The notes under the pieces: model-generated | Told to the model about the DNA's origin: nothing | The model's input: the letters and a program-made list of their open reading frames with translations, nothing else | Databases searched by the model: none | NCBI GenBank assembly: GCA_019314375.1 | Contig: JAFCZJ010000021.1 | Span: forward strand, 1-43,812 | DNA: 43,812 nt | Direction: 5' to 3' | From: Deltaproteobacteria bacterium | GTDB lineage: Bacteria; Myxococcota; B64-G9 | Shown here: in pieces, positions 14,966-23,354 of the stretch | How positions within the stretch are numbered: position 1 is the stretch's first letter | Layout of the letters: every line of letters begins with the position of its first letter | Translations under genes and position numbers: made by a program

Positions 14966-16819
14966 ATGGTGGCAAAGAAAAGCACGGCCTCGAAGCGCAA
15001 GGCTGGGACAAAGAGCGCCGGCAAGGCGAAGACCACGAAGAAGGCGGCCAAAAAGTCCGCCAAGAAGCCGACCATGAAGACCAGCAAGAAGGCTGCTGGG
15101 TCTACGAGCAAGAAAAAATCAAAAAAGACCAAGGATCAGCTTGGGCTCTTCGGCAACGGCAAGGCCACGGCAAAAAGGACCCGCGCGGTTCAGCCGGAGG
15201 CGGAACCCAAGAAGAAAATCGTGCACAGAGAGCGAGTCGAACGCAAGAAGGCTCGCAAGCGTTTGCGCCGCGGTGCCAGTGTGGCCGAGCGCATGGCGGC
15301 TCAGCAAAGAGAGATTTCGGTTTCCGAGTTTTTTACCAAAAATCGTCACCTTTTGGGTTTCGACAATTTGGCCAAGGCGCTTTTGACCACTGTGAAAGAG
15401 GCCGTGGACAACAGTCTGGATGCCTGCGAAGAAGCCAAGATCTTGCCCGAGCTGAGCGTGGAACTTAAGCAAATGGGCGAGAATCGGTACAAGGTCAAGG
15501 TGACGGACAACGGACCGGGTATCCTTCCCGCACAGATTCCCAAGATTTTCGGCAAGCTGCTCTACGGCTCCAAGTTTCATCGGCTGAAACAAAGCCGGGG
15601 TCAGCAGGGCATCGGCATTTCGGCCGCCGGCATGTATGGGCAACTCACCACGGGCAAGCCGGTCATTTGCATCTCGCGCACGGCGGACAAGTTGGCCCAT
15701 CGCTTCGAAATCAAAATCGATACGCGGCAGAACAAACCCGAGTGGACGGACGAAGAGGTGGAGTGGGATCAGGAACACGGTACATGCGTGGAGCTTGAAA
15801 TCGAGGCGACCTATCGGGGCGGCAAGCGTTCGGTGGATCAGTACATCGAGCAAACCGCCATCGCCAATCCTCACCTGACCATCCACTACGTCAACCCCAA
15901 GGGAGATCGCTTCGACCACGAGCGATTGAAGCCTGAGTTGCCCCGCGAACCGGCCGAGATCAAACCGCACCCGCACGGGGTGGAACTGGGCGTGCTGATG
16001 AACATGCTCAAGGACACTCGCGGTCGGGATTTGAAGGGCGCATTGCAGCGGGACTTTTCAAGGGTCAGCGAGAAGGTGGCCCTGGCGATTTGCGAAGAGG
16101 CCGGCTTGAGTCACAAGGCTCGGCCCAGGCGCATAGACATTGAGCAGGCCGAGAAGTTGCACCGCGCCATGGGCGTGGTCAAAGTCATGAATCCGCCCAC
16201 TTCTTGCGTGGTGCCCATCGGCGAGGATCTGATTCGCTTGGGCATGGAGCATGGCGTGGAGGCGGACTTTTTTACCTCGGTCACCCGTTCGCCATCGGTA
16301 TACCGCGGCAACCCTTTTCTGATCGAAGCGGGCCTGGCCTGGGGCGGCAACCTGCCCAAGGACGAACTTTGTACCTTGTACCGCTTTGCCAACCGGGTGC
16401 CTCTACAGTACCAACAGTCCGATTGCGTCGTCAGCCGGGCGGTCATTGAGACCGATTGGCGTCACTACAAGGTTTCCCAGGGCCGGGGCGCTTTGCCCTC
16501 GGGGCCCTTGGTGATCATGGTGCATATGGCCTCGGTCTGGGTGCCCTTTACCTCCGAGAGCAAGGAGGCCGTGGCCCGCTACCCAGAGATTCTCAAAGAG
16601 ATCAAGCTGGCTTTGCAGATCTGCGGCAGGCGCCTGGCCCACCATCTGTCGGCCCGGCGGCGCGAGGCCGAAGAAGGGCGCAAGCATGACTACATCGCCA
16701 CTTACATTCCGCATATCGGCGAGGCCCTGCGTGAGATTCTGGGCACCAGCGAAAAACGTGAGCAACTGGTGGTCGATACCCTGACAGACACCTTGCAGCG
16801 CAGTCGCAAGTTCATTTGA
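14966..16819 (+). CDS. top6B: DNA topoisomerase VI subunit B with histone-H1-like N-terminal tail
   Basis: This 617-residue protein is the GHKL ATPase subunit of the type IIB topoisomerase, which with subunit A passes one duplex through another. I chose the ATG at 14966 ([12 protein letters not shown]), with GGGAG just upstream. Residues 1-115 are a tail of Lys, Ala, Ser and Thr resembling histone H1 or bacterial H1-like proteins. The core then begins [21 protein letters not shown]-site motifs are [10 protein letters not shown] (Glu145, Asn149), VTDNGPGI (Asp181) and [11 protein letters not shown] (212-222). The transducer shows [17 protein letters not shown]. Archaeal subunits are near 530 residues and lack such a tail. 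It forms an operon with top6A 10 bp downstream. The enzyme is typical of archaea and plants and patchy in bacteria, so lateral origin is likely. Confidence 0.95.
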   Translation: MVAKKSTASKRKAGTKSAGKAKTTKKAAKKSAKKPTMKTSKKAAGSTSKKKSKKTKDQLGLFGNGKATAKRTRAVQPEAEPKKKIVHRERVERKKARKRLRRGASVAERMAAQQREISVSEFFTKNRHLLGFDNLAKALLTTVKEAVDNSLDACEEAKILPELSVELKQMGENRYKVKVTDNGPGILPAQIPKIFGKLLYGSKFHRLKQSRGQQGIGISAAGMYGQLTTGKPVICISRTADKLAHRFEIKIDTRQNKPEWTDEEVEWDQEHGTCVELEIEATYRGGKRSVDQYIEQTAIANPHLTIHYVNPKGDRFDHERLKPELPREPAEIKPHPHGVELGVLMNMLKDTRGRDLKGALQRDFSRVSEKVALAICEEAGLSHKARPRRIDIEQAEKLHRAMGVVKVMNPPTSCVVPIGEDLIRLGMEHGVEADFFTSVTRSPSVYRGNPFLIEAGLAWGGNLPKDELCTLYRFANRVPLQYQQSDCVVSRAVIETDWRHYKVSQGRGALPSGPLVIMVHMASVWVPFTSESKEAVARYPEILKEIKLALQICGRRLAHHLSARRREAEEGRKHDYIATYIPHIGEALREILGTSEKREQLVVDTLTDTLQRSRKFI

Positions 16820-16829
16820 GGCGAAGAAT

Positions 16830-17939
16830 ATGGAGCAGAAGAAAAAGACGGGGCGGGTTTTGGACATGGTGGCCCGCATCAAAAAGCAGGCCGGCGAGAT
16901 CGAAAAGAGGATTCTGGCCGGGCGCAAGCCCAGCATGAAGTTTCCCATCCGCTCCCTGGCCAACGTGCGATACCGACCCAAGGTGGGGTTCTTCGAGCTC
17001 AAGGGGCGCCAAAAAGAGCGCACCTTGACCGTGGGTACGGTCAAAACCTTCGCCCAGACCCTCAGGGTCATGTCGTTCTCCAAGGAGCTTGTGGAGCAAG
17101 ACGACATCGCCACCAAACGGGAAGCGTATTACGTGAGTAAGAACTGGGGGCCGGCTCGGTTCAAGGAGCAACCCGAGAGCGACACGGTCATCGACGACGT
17201 GGAGGCCCTATTCGGCGTCAATCGCGAGCAGCTGGGTTTTATCCCCGAGGAGAAGGGTGGAGACGTAGCCGGCAAGCTGGTGGTCATCGACGAGGATCGG
17301 GATACGGGCAAGAAGCTGCGCATCGACTGTACCAAGTTCGGCTCCGGGGCATACTCCATCCCCATCACCGTCGAGCAACTGGGTTTCGAAACCGACGCGA
17401 CGTTCATCTTGGCCATTGAGACGGCCGGTATGTTTCAGCGCCTGGTCAAGCACAACTATTGGAAGAAGGCCAACTGCATCCTGATCTCCATGGGGGGTGT
17501 GCCCACACGAGCCTGCCGCCGTTTCATCCGGCGCTTGTCGGACGAGAAGAAGATTCCGGTTTATGTTTTCGTCGACTGCGACCCTTACGGTATCGGCAAC
17601 ATCTATCGCACCTTGAAGGTGGGCTCAGGCAACGCGGCCCATATCAATGAGTATTTTTGCGTGCCGCGAGCCCGTTTTTTGGGCATCACCCCGGATGACA
17701 TCGTCAAGTACAAGTTGCCCACCCATCCCTTGAAAGAAGTGGACATCAAGCGGGCCAATGATGCCTTGAAGAACGACCCCTTTGTGCTGCACCACAAACG
17801 ATGGCAGCGGGCCTTCGAGAAGATGATCGACTCGGGTGTTCGCGCCGAGCAACAGGCTTTGGCCAAGTGGGGACTGAATTACGTCATCGACAGCTATTTG
17901 CCGGAGAAGCTGGCCGACCCGGAAAAGTTCCTGCCCTGA
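16830..17939 (+). CDS. top6A: DNA topoisomerase VI subunit A (Spo11-type nuclease)
   Basis: This 369-residue subunit cuts and rejoins DNA. The winged-helix 5Y-CAP domain carries TKREAYYVSK; Tyr101 matches the catalytic tyrosine by its spacing from Arg97, with Tyr100 next to it. The Toprim domain shows LAIETAGMFQRL (Glu197) and VDCDPYGIGNIYRTL with Asp249 and Asp251, the metal-binding acids. The length is normal for the family. It starts 10 bp after top6B, so the two are made together. A weak hairpin (CCTGAT/ATCAGG, 17935-17949) overlaps its stop codon but has no strong T-run. Positioned after a toxin-antitoxin pair, the operon may be part of an acquired segment, though its base composition does not stand out by eye. 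Confidence 0.95.
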   Translation: MEQKKKTGRVLDMVARIKKQAGEIEKRILAGRKPSMKFPIRSLANVRYRPKVGFFELKGRQKERTLTVGTVKTFAQTLRVMSFSKELVEQDDIATKREAYYVSKNWGPARFKEQPESDTVIDDVEALFGVNREQLGFIPEEKGGDVAGKLVVIDEDRDTGKKLRIDCTKFGSGAYSIPITVEQLGFETDATFILAIETAGMFQRLVKHNYWKKANCILISMGGVPTRACRRFIRRLSDEKKIPVYVFVDCDPYGIGNIYRTLKVGSGNAAHINEYFCVPRARFLGITPDDIVKYKLPTHPLKEVDIKRANDALKNDPFVLHHKRWQRAFEKMIDSGVRAEQQALAKWGLNYVIDSYLPEKLADPEKFLP

Positions 17940-18033
17940 TTCGATCAGGATGCTAGAGTTTCTTGAGGAGGCATGATCTTGCCATTTGAGTCAAGTATTC
18001 AAACGAATATGCAGCAGAGCAGAAACTCTTGTG

Positions 18034-18054
18034 CTGTGTCGCAAAGCGACACAG
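18034..18054. promoter_or_regulatory. Perfect 9+3+9 palindrome upstream of the Cys-rich lipoprotein gene
   Basis: Arms CTGTGTCGC (18034-18042) and GCGACACAG (18046-18054) are separated by AAA. A TATAGT lies just downstream (18058-18063) and the lipoprotein ATG follows at 18109, so the palindrome sits in the promoter zone and may be an operator. As RNA it would be a strong hairpin, but no T-run follows, and it is about 95 bp from the end of top6A, so a terminator is less likely. Confidence 0.5.
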
Positions 18055-18108
18055 TGCTATAGTATGGTACTTGTTCATCAGCCCTGCGGGCAATTTAGGA
18101 GGTTGTAC

Positions 18109-19074
18109 ATGTCCAGGTTCTTCGTTGTTTTTTCCCTGCTAGCTATTTTGGCTCCTGGTTGTTCCAGTGATGACAACACAGCGGAAGATCTCAAGAACGC
18201 TTGTGCTGGCCTTTTGGCCTGCAGTGAGGCCTTCGACAGCATGAGCCAATGCGTGGAGACCACAGAGGCCCTGAATGACTTTGACATGGTTTCACACTCT
18301 TACCTTCTGACCGTCATGGGCAATCAGCACATGGCCCTTCTGCAGAACATGGCTTGCATCGCCGAAGCGGGCACGGACTGCGATGCGGTCTTGGCCTGCA
18401 TGAATGATGGAGAGGCCAGGGTAGACTGCAGCCAGATTAATACCTTTGGGTCCCGCATATGCAGCGGCGACAAGCTGGTGGGCTGCAACGACATCGGTCG
18501 AAACCATCAATGGATTGAGACCACGGTGGACTGCGCCGAGATGGGTTTGAGCTGCATAGAGATCGATTTTGACGGCCTGGGCGGAATCATGCCCACTTGT
18601 GGTCAGGGCATGGCCGCCTCGACGGCCGACGGCTTGGTGGTGGAATGCCAGGGTGATGTGGCCCAAATTCAAATGCGTGACGGCAATCTGCAGTTCGACT
18701 GCGGTTTTTACAATGGCGATTGCGTGGCGGGCGACTTTTTGCTCTACGAGGGCCTGGCCTTCTGCGAGGGCAAGGGTCCCGAATGTGATTCGAATACTTT
18801 TGCCGATCGCTGCGACGGCAGCACCCACGTTTGGTGCCAGGCCGGCAAAGAGGGTGGCATGGAGTGCAGCCAGATGGGCCAGACTTGCACCGGCTCGGGG
18901 GACAACGTGGTCTGTGGCTATGATGCCTGTACCCCCCTGGTTTACCAGGACAACTGCTCGGACGGCGTGATCACTTATTGCAGCGCCGAGGGAGAGGTTG
19001 ACTTGGATTGCAAAGCCCACGGTTTCACCGGCTGCGAGCCATATGGCCAGCGCGGCGCCCGCTGCTTCCCCTAG
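18109..19074 (+). CDS. Cysteine-rich lipoprotein, function unknown
   Basis: This is a 321-residue lipoprotein. AGGAGG six bases before the ATG at 18109 fixes the start; the longer upstream frame has no such site. The signal peptide ends in a good lipobox (ILAPGCSSD). The mature part has about 30 cysteines at fairly regular intervals. They form loosely repeated units of about 45 residues such as RICSGDKLVGCNDIGRNH, RCDGSTHVWCQAGKEGG and NCSDGVITYCSAEGEV. Each unit reads C-x-G-x(3-7)-C followed by D-C. This pattern, probably disulfide-bonded, recurs in outer-surface proteins of myxobacteria-like genomes. I know no function for it. A palindrome in the upstream promoter zone may regulate it. Confidence 0.7.
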   Translation: MSRFFVVFSLLAILAPGCSSDDNTAEDLKNACAGLLACSEAFDSMSQCVETTEALNDFDMVSHSYLLTVMGNQHMALLQNMACIAEAGTDCDAVLACMNDGEARVDCSQINTFGSRICSGDKLVGCNDIGRNHQWIETTVDCAEMGLSCIEIDFDGLGGIMPTCGQGMAASTADGLVVECQGDVAQIQMRDGNLQFDCGFYNGDCVAGDFLLYEGLAFCEGKGPECDSNTFADRCDGSTHVWCQAGKEGGMECSQMGQTCTGSGDNVVCGYDACTPLVYQDNCSDGVITYCSAEGEVDLDCKAHGFTGCEPYGQRGARCFP

Positions 19075-19086
19075 GTTTTTCCAGAT

Positions 19087-19096
19087 CCCCCCCCCC
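19087..19096. repeat. Run of ten cytosines
   Basis: A C10 homopolymer lies 12 bp after the lipoprotein stop, outside any gene. It is the kind of tract prone to slippage or sequencing error and is noted for that reason only. Confidence 0.9.
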
Positions 19097-19140
19097 AGTT
19101 TTCCGGGACGCCAGATCGCTGCGCAAATCAAGGAGAAGTT

Positions 19141-19189
19141 GCGAAGTCGAGCGGAGGCGTGGTTTCTCCACGTCGAGCATCGACTTTGC
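19141..19189. repeat. Long imperfect intergenic inverted repeat
   Basis: The outer arms (19141-19150 and 19180-19189) match at nine of ten positions. The inner arms CGTGG/CCACG (19158-19162 and 19168-19172) enclose TTTCT. Seven unpaired bases per side separate the two stems. The surrounding sequence looks like a non-coding dispersed element, but no second copy is in this window. Confidence 0.4.
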
Positions 19190-19231
19190 TGCTTCGACGC
19201 GGAGTTGCGTAGCGAGGTGGCGTATCCGGAC

Positions 19232-19260
19232 TTGACAGGTGTGATTGACACGGTTATCAG
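19232..19260 (+). promoter_or_regulatory. Sigma-70-type promoter of the ETF:menaquinone oxidoreductase gene
   Basis: A consensus TTGACA (19232-19237) is followed after exactly 17 bp by TATCAG (19255-19260). The ATG is 45 bp further on. The spacer contains a small inverted repeat GTGT-GATTG-ACAC, which could bind a regulator. Confidence 0.7.
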
Positions 19261-19304
19261 TATTCCGGGCGACGCGGGACGGCGCCGTCGAAAGGACGTG
19301 GTAG

Positions 19305-21416
19305 ATGTTTGCTGAGGTCATGGCCCAAGCAGGGCAAAGCCTTCCTTTCCGCGAAGTGTATTGGAACGTGTTGAGCCCCCACCTGAAGGTCTACATTCCT
19401 CTGGCCATTATGCTTGTTGCTTTCGGCTATGGGGTCTGGCGGCGTTTTGCCATGTGGCGCATGGGCAAAAAGGACAAGCGCACCGACAACATCGTCGGCC
19501 GGGCTTTCTGGGCAGGCTGGGACCTCGGCAGTCAGCGCCTGGTCATGCGCGAACTCGTGCCGGGCCTCATACACGCCATGTTGTTTTTTGGTTTTGTCAT
19601 TCTTTTCATCGGCACCCTGATTATCATGCTGGAGGCCGATCTGGGCATTCCCGTGCTCTCCACGCCCAGCTATTTTTATTGGGCCTACACCATTACTCTG
19701 AACCTTTATGGATTGTTGGCCATCGGCGGTGTGGTTTTTCTGGCCCTGCGTCGCTATGTTTTGCGACCCAAGGAACTAGACAACAAGCACGACGATTGGT
19801 TTGCGCTGTTTTTGTTGTTCGCCATTTTGGTGACCGGCCATCTGCTTCAGGCCTTGCGCCTGGCTGAGCAACAGCCATGGTGGGCGGCCTACAGCTTTGT
19901 GAGCTATGGTTTCGCGAAAGTCATGTTCTGGGGCCTGGATTCCGCCGCCCTCAAGACCGCGCATTCGGTCGTCTGGTGGGTGCACTTCTTGCTGGTTCTG
20001 TTCTTTTTTGCCTATCTGCCTTTCGGCAAGCTGTGGCATATCGTGGCGGGTTCCTTTTCTCTTTTCTTCCGTTCCAGCTCTTCCCGAGGCCGCATGGCCA
20101 AGGACGAGGCCGTGGCCGCCATGATGAACGGTGAAGACACGGACGTGGAAACCTTCGGCGTGGCCAAGCTCGAGGAGCTTTCCTGGAAGCAGCTCTTGGA
20201 TTCGGACGCCTGTATTCGCTGCGGCCGATGTCAGGAGAATTGCCCGGCCTATCTCACGGGCAAGCAACTTAACCCCAAACAGGTCATTCAGGACATCAAG
20301 GGTCACATGGAAGACGTCTTTGGGCGTCGCAAGAAGAAAGACGAGAACGGCGAGGATGGACGCCCCAGCCTTCAGGGCGAGATCATCAGCCAAGAGGTTC
20401 TCTGGGCTTGCACTACCTGTCGGGCTTGCGAGGCCAACTGTCCCATGGGCATCGAACATTTGGACGTCATCTTGCCCATGCGTCAGTACTTGACGCAGAT
20501 GGAGACGGCCTTCCCGCAGGAGGTCACCAGCGTATTTAAGGGCATGGAGAACAACAACAACCCTTGGCAAATCGGCTCCAACAAACGCTTCGATTGGGCC
20601 GAGGATCTTGACCTGAAAGCCCTGGCGGAGGATCCCGAGCACGAGATTTTATTTTTCGTGGGCTGCGCGGGTGCCTTCGATGATCGCGCCCAAAAGGTGA
20701 CCAAGGCTTTCATCAGGCTGATGCAGGCGGCCAAGGTCAATTTTGGCCTCCTGGGCATCGAAGAGGGTTGCTGCGGAGAGACAGCCCGGCGCATGGGCAA
20801 CGAGTATCTGGCCCAGACCCTGATCATGCAGAACGTCGAGACCATGAACAAGTACAAGGTCAAGCGCATTGTCACCACCTGTCCCCACGGCTACAACACC
20901 TTGAAGAACGAGTACAAGGACTTCGGTGGTGACTACGAGGTACTGCACCACACCGAGTTGTTGGCCGAGTTGATTCGGGACGGGCGCTTGCAGCTTTCCG
21001 GCGACGGCATGGGCAAGGTGGCCTTCCACGACTCTTGCTACCTGGGGCGTTACAATGACGTCTTCGCTGCTCCGCGCAAGGCTTTGAAGGCCGTGCCCGG
21101 ATTGGAGTTGGTGGAGGCCGAGCGTAGCGGGCGCAAGGCTTTTTGCTGCGGTGCCGGAGGCGGACGCATGTGGATGGAAGAAAACGAGGGCACCCGGATT
21201 AACAACGAGCGCACGGATCAGTTGTTGGAGACCGGCGCGAAGACCGTGGCCGTGGGCTGCCCCTACTGCCTGACCATGTTGACCGACGGATTGAAGGACA
21301 AGGATCTGGTGGACACCCACAAGATTCTCGACGTGGCCGAGATAATGGCTCGCTATCTGCCGCAGGAAGTCAAGCCCGCTCCGGTGGAAGAACCCAAGGC
21401 TCCAGCTCAGGCTTGA
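19305..21416 (+). CDS. FeS ETF:(mena)quinone oxidoreductase (NarI-like membrane domain, two 4Fe-4S, two CCG domains)
   Basis: This is a 703-residue inner-membrane protein. Residues about 25-260 hold membrane helices of a NarI-like cytochrome b domain (LVPGLIHAMLFFGFVILF, AHSVVWWVHFLLVLFFF) with histidines that can bind haem b. Two 4Fe-4S motifs follow: CIRCGRCQENCP from Cys303 and CTTCRACEANCP from Cys369. Two cysteine-rich CCG domains come next, CCGETA (Cys489-490) and CCGAGGGRMW (Cys614-615), as in heterodisulfide reductase subunits. A Pro/Ala tail ends it. This architecture is that of the FadF-type or EMO protein thought to pass electrons from acyl-CoA dehydrogenases via ETF to menaquinone. 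The ETF genes are not in the window. It is a monocistronic gene with its own promoter and a strong terminator. Confidence 0.88.
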   Translation: MFAEVMAQAGQSLPFREVYWNVLSPHLKVYIPLAIMLVAFGYGVWRRFAMWRMGKKDKRTDNIVGRAFWAGWDLGSQRLVMRELVPGLIHAMLFFGFVILFIGTLIIMLEADLGIPVLSTPSYFYWAYTITLNLYGLLAIGGVVFLALRRYVLRPKELDNKHDDWFALFLLFAILVTGHLLQALRLAEQQPWWAAYSFVSYGFAKVMFWGLDSAALKTAHSVVWWVHFLLVLFFFAYLPFGKLWHIVAGSFSLFFRSSSSRGRMAKDEAVAAMMNGEDTDVETFGVAKLEELSWKQLLDSDACIRCGRCQENCPAYLTGKQLNPKQVIQDIKGHMEDVFGRRKKKDENGEDGRPSLQGEIISQEVLWACTTCRACEANCPMGIEHLDVILPMRQYLTQMETAFPQEVTSVFKGMENNNNPWQIGSNKRFDWAEDLDLKALAEDPEHEILFFVGCAGAFDDRAQKVTKAFIRLMQAAKVNFGLLGIEEGCCGETARRMGNEYLAQTLIMQNVETMNKYKVKRIVTTCPHGYNTLKNEYKDFGGDYEVLHHTELLAELIRDGRLQLSGDGMGKVAFHDSCYLGRYNDVFAAPRKALKAVPGLELVEAERSGRKAFCCGAGGGRMWMEENEGTRINNERTDQLLETGAKTVAVGCPYCLTMLTDGLKDKDLVDTHKILDVAEIMARYLPQEVKPAPVEEPKAPAQA

Positions 21417-21441
21417 TTTCGACAAGCCAGTTTGAAACATC

Positions 21442-21470
21442 AAAAGCCCCCAGCAGATGGGGGCTTTTTT
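21442..21470. terminator. Bidirectional rho-independent terminator
   Basis: AAAAGCCCCC (21442-21451) pairs with GGGGGCTTTT (21459-21468) over a 7-base loop and runs into T6. It has A-runs and T-runs on the proper sides for both strands. It sits between the convergent oxidoreductase and GGDEF genes and should end both transcripts. Confidence 0.92.
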
Positions 21471-21489
21471 ATTGCAAGGTTATCCGAGC

Positions 21490-22566
21490 TTATCCTGAGC
21501 GCAGGGAGCTGGATGTGCGGTTGCGACCGTTGCGCTTGGAGAGATACAGGAACTGATCGGCTTCTTCCAGCATCTCTTGGTAGGTACGGAAGTTGGCCTT
21601 TTTTAAGGTGGCCACGCCCAAAGAGATGGTCACCGGCACGCGCTGGCCTTCCCACATGAACTTATGGGTTTCCACGGATCGGCGCACACGCTCGGCGGCC
21701 ACATAAGCCCGCTGGGCGTCCTGGTTACGCATGATGATGGAGAACTCTTCGCCACCGAATCGGGCAAAGAGGTCTTCCTCGCGCAGGGTGCCTGTGACCA
21801 CTTTGGACAGGGTTCGCAGCACCATGTCGCCGCATTGGTGGCCGTACGTGTCGTTGACCTTTTTGAAATGGTCGAGATCGAACATGATCAGGCTGGTGAT
21901 CTCGTTATGCCTGAGACCGTAGGCGAAGTCTTTGCGCAGTTCTTCCAGGAAGCGTTTTTTGTTGAAGATGCCAGTCAAACCGTCGCGGGTGGCTTGTTCG
22001 TACTGGTTATGATGGAAGGCCTCTTCGATGCTGTCTTGGTAACTAAACTTGATGATGGTGGTGGAGCCCACCTGGATCTTGTCGCCGTCCTGCAGCAAGT
22101 GGCGGGAGATAGGCGTGCCGTCGAAGTAGGTGCCGTTGGTGCTGTTTAAGTCCGAAATGAAGATATCGCCAAGGCTGTTGGCTTCGATGCGGCAGTGGCG
22201 ACGCGAAATGCCGTCGTCGTTCAGCACGATTTCGCAGTCCTTGGCTCGACCGATGTTCATGGTGCCTTCTTCGACCCTGAACATTTTGCCTGCCGAGGAG
22301 CCCGAGATGACCATCAAGGAAGCCTGCCGGTTGTCGGATTTGTCCGTCAGGCTTTTGATGCCCTGGATGATGGTGCGATCACCATCATCTTCTTCGAAGT
22401 CATCGTCCAGCGTCAGGATTTCTTTGTCGTCGATCAAGTTTTCATCCAAGTCAAGGGCGTCAACTGATACAGATTTGCTACCGGAGCATAGCAGATTGCC
22501 TGATCGATTCAAATACAAAATCACTTGAACGGCCGGAGGCCACAAGATATTGTTTCGGCGAGTCAA
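21490..22566 (-). CDS. FHA-GGDEF diguanylate cyclase
   Basis: This is a cytoplasmic signalling protein of at most 358 residues. An FHA domain (phosphothreonine-peptide binding) shows NIGRAKDCEIVLNDDGISRRH and DLNSTNGTYFDG. The C-terminal GGDEF domain has TRDGLTGIFNKKRF, FDLDHFKKVNDTYGH and the active-site motif FGGEEF, so it should make cyclic di-GMP from GTP. The start is uncertain: the coordinates give the longest frame from a TTG at 22566. A promoter-like TTGAAT-N16-TATGCT inside it points instead to a start at the TTG at 22449 or 22437, giving a protein of about 315-320 residues. No start has a good ribosome-binding site. It is convergent with the ETF oxidoreductase gene and ended by the shared terminator. 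Confidence 0.88.
   Translation of the reverse strand: MTRRNNILWPPAVQVILYLNRSGNLLCSGSKSVSVDALDLDENLIDDKEILTLDDDFEEDDGDRTIIQGIKSLTDKSDNRQASLMVISGSSAGKMFRVEEGTMNIGRAKDCEIVLNDDGISRRHCRIEANSLGDIFISDLNSTNGTYFDGTPISRHLLQDGDKIQVGSTTIIKFSYQDSIEEAFHHNQYEQATRDGLTGIFNKKRFLEELRKDFAYGLRHNEITSLIMFDLDHFKKVNDTYGHQCGDMVLRTLSKVVTGTLREEDLFARFGGEEFSIIMRNQDAQRAYVAAERVRRSVETHKFMWEGQRVPVTISLGVATLKKANFRTYQEMLEEADQFLYLSKRNGRNRTSSSLRSG
22485..22512 (-). promoter_or_regulatory. Possible promoter inside the annotated 5' end of the GGDEF gene
   Basis: On the minus strand TTGAAT (22507-22512) and TATGCT (22485-22490) are 16 bp apart. If used, transcription starts near 22478 and translation must begin downstream of the longest-ORF start. 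Confidence 0.4.
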
Positions 22567-22658
22567 TTCGAAGATTTTGTCCCGCTTCGCAGGCTCCAGG
22601 CCCGGCTTGTGGAATCAGGTCCGGGTTGGCAAAAAAGGGGGGGTGTGGGAGACCCTTG

Positions 22659-23333
22659 GTGAACCAGCTTCGCAACCTTCTGGGCATGTTTTGGCATCCC
22701 TCGGTGGTGTTTGGGCGTCTGCGGGATAGACCCCGAGCAGTCCTGGTGGTTTTCGTGATCATCGCCGCCCTCTTGGCCGCCCATTGGGCCGCCCATCAGC
22801 GGGTGGACGTCCAGGCCATGCAGCGACAGGTGGCCGCCGAAGAGGGGGCGGACAGCAAAGGGACACAGGTCTCGAACCAGGAGGTCATCGACCAGGCCCA
22901 GCGTGGCTTGAACATAAAACGCATTCTGGGCTATCCGGCCATCGCTCTGGCTCTGCCCCTGGCCCTGCTCATTTTTAGCTTGTTTTTCTTTTTGCTGCTG
23001 GCCACCTGGAGGCGAGGGGTGGGCTTTGGGCAGGTCTTCCGCCTGATGGCCCATGCTTGGCTGCCCATTGCGCTACGGCAAATCTTGGCCCTGCCCGTTA
23101 TCTTCACCTACCCCAGCATCCATCCGGACAAGATGCAGGGACTTTTCAAAACTGATTTGGCGGCCTTGACGGGACTGAAATTGCCGCTGGCGGGCCTGGT
23201 GGAACCCTTCGCTGTTTGGGCGGGGGTCTTGATGTATATGGCTGCACGCGGCATGGGCCGGGGTCGGATTTGGTCGGCGTTGGTTTGTGTTTTGCTGGCT
23301 GTGGCATTGGCCGCCGTCACGAAGGTGCTTTGA
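22659..23333 (+). CDS. Yip1-like integral membrane protein
   Basis: This is a 224-residue protein. I start it at the GTG at 22659, which has GGGAGA six bases upstream and gives the usual Yip1-type opening (NQLRNLLGMFWHPSVVFGRLRD). The frame could begin at a TTG at 22626, but without support. Four to five membrane helices follow, such as AVLVVFVIIAALLAA, IALALPLALLIFSLFFFLLLA and SALVCVLLAVALAAV. Yip1-domain proteins in bacteria have no settled role. It lies 22 bp before the TolC-family gene and heads the efflux operon, so it may help assemble or localise that exporter. Confidence 0.72.
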   Translation: MNQLRNLLGMFWHPSVVFGRLRDRPRAVLVVFVIIAALLAAHWAAHQRVDVQAMQRQVAAEEGADSKGTQVSNQEVIDQAQRGLNIKRILGYPAIALALPLALLIFSLFFFLLLATWRRGVGFGQVFRLMAHAWLPIALRQILALPVIFTYPSIHPDKMQGLFKTDLAALTGLKLPLAGLVEPFAVWAGVLMYMAARGMGRGRIWSALVCVLLAVALAAVTKVL

Positions 23334-23354
23334 GGCAGTAAGGGAGGAGGGCGC

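Noticed and set aside
15119..15976. A 285-codon minus-strand ORF inside top6B
   Set aside because: It is the antisense of a well-conserved GHKL domain and has no recognisable motifs.
16830..17939. Topoisomerase VIII or Spo11-like gene instead of Top6A
   Set aside because: It has full Top6A length, a complete separate Top6B partner with transducer domain, and the usual B-A operon; topoisomerase VIII is a shorter fused protein.
17935..17949. Intrinsic terminator at the end of top6A
   Set aside because: The 6-bp stem overlaps the stop codon and is not followed by a T-run, so it is too weak to call.
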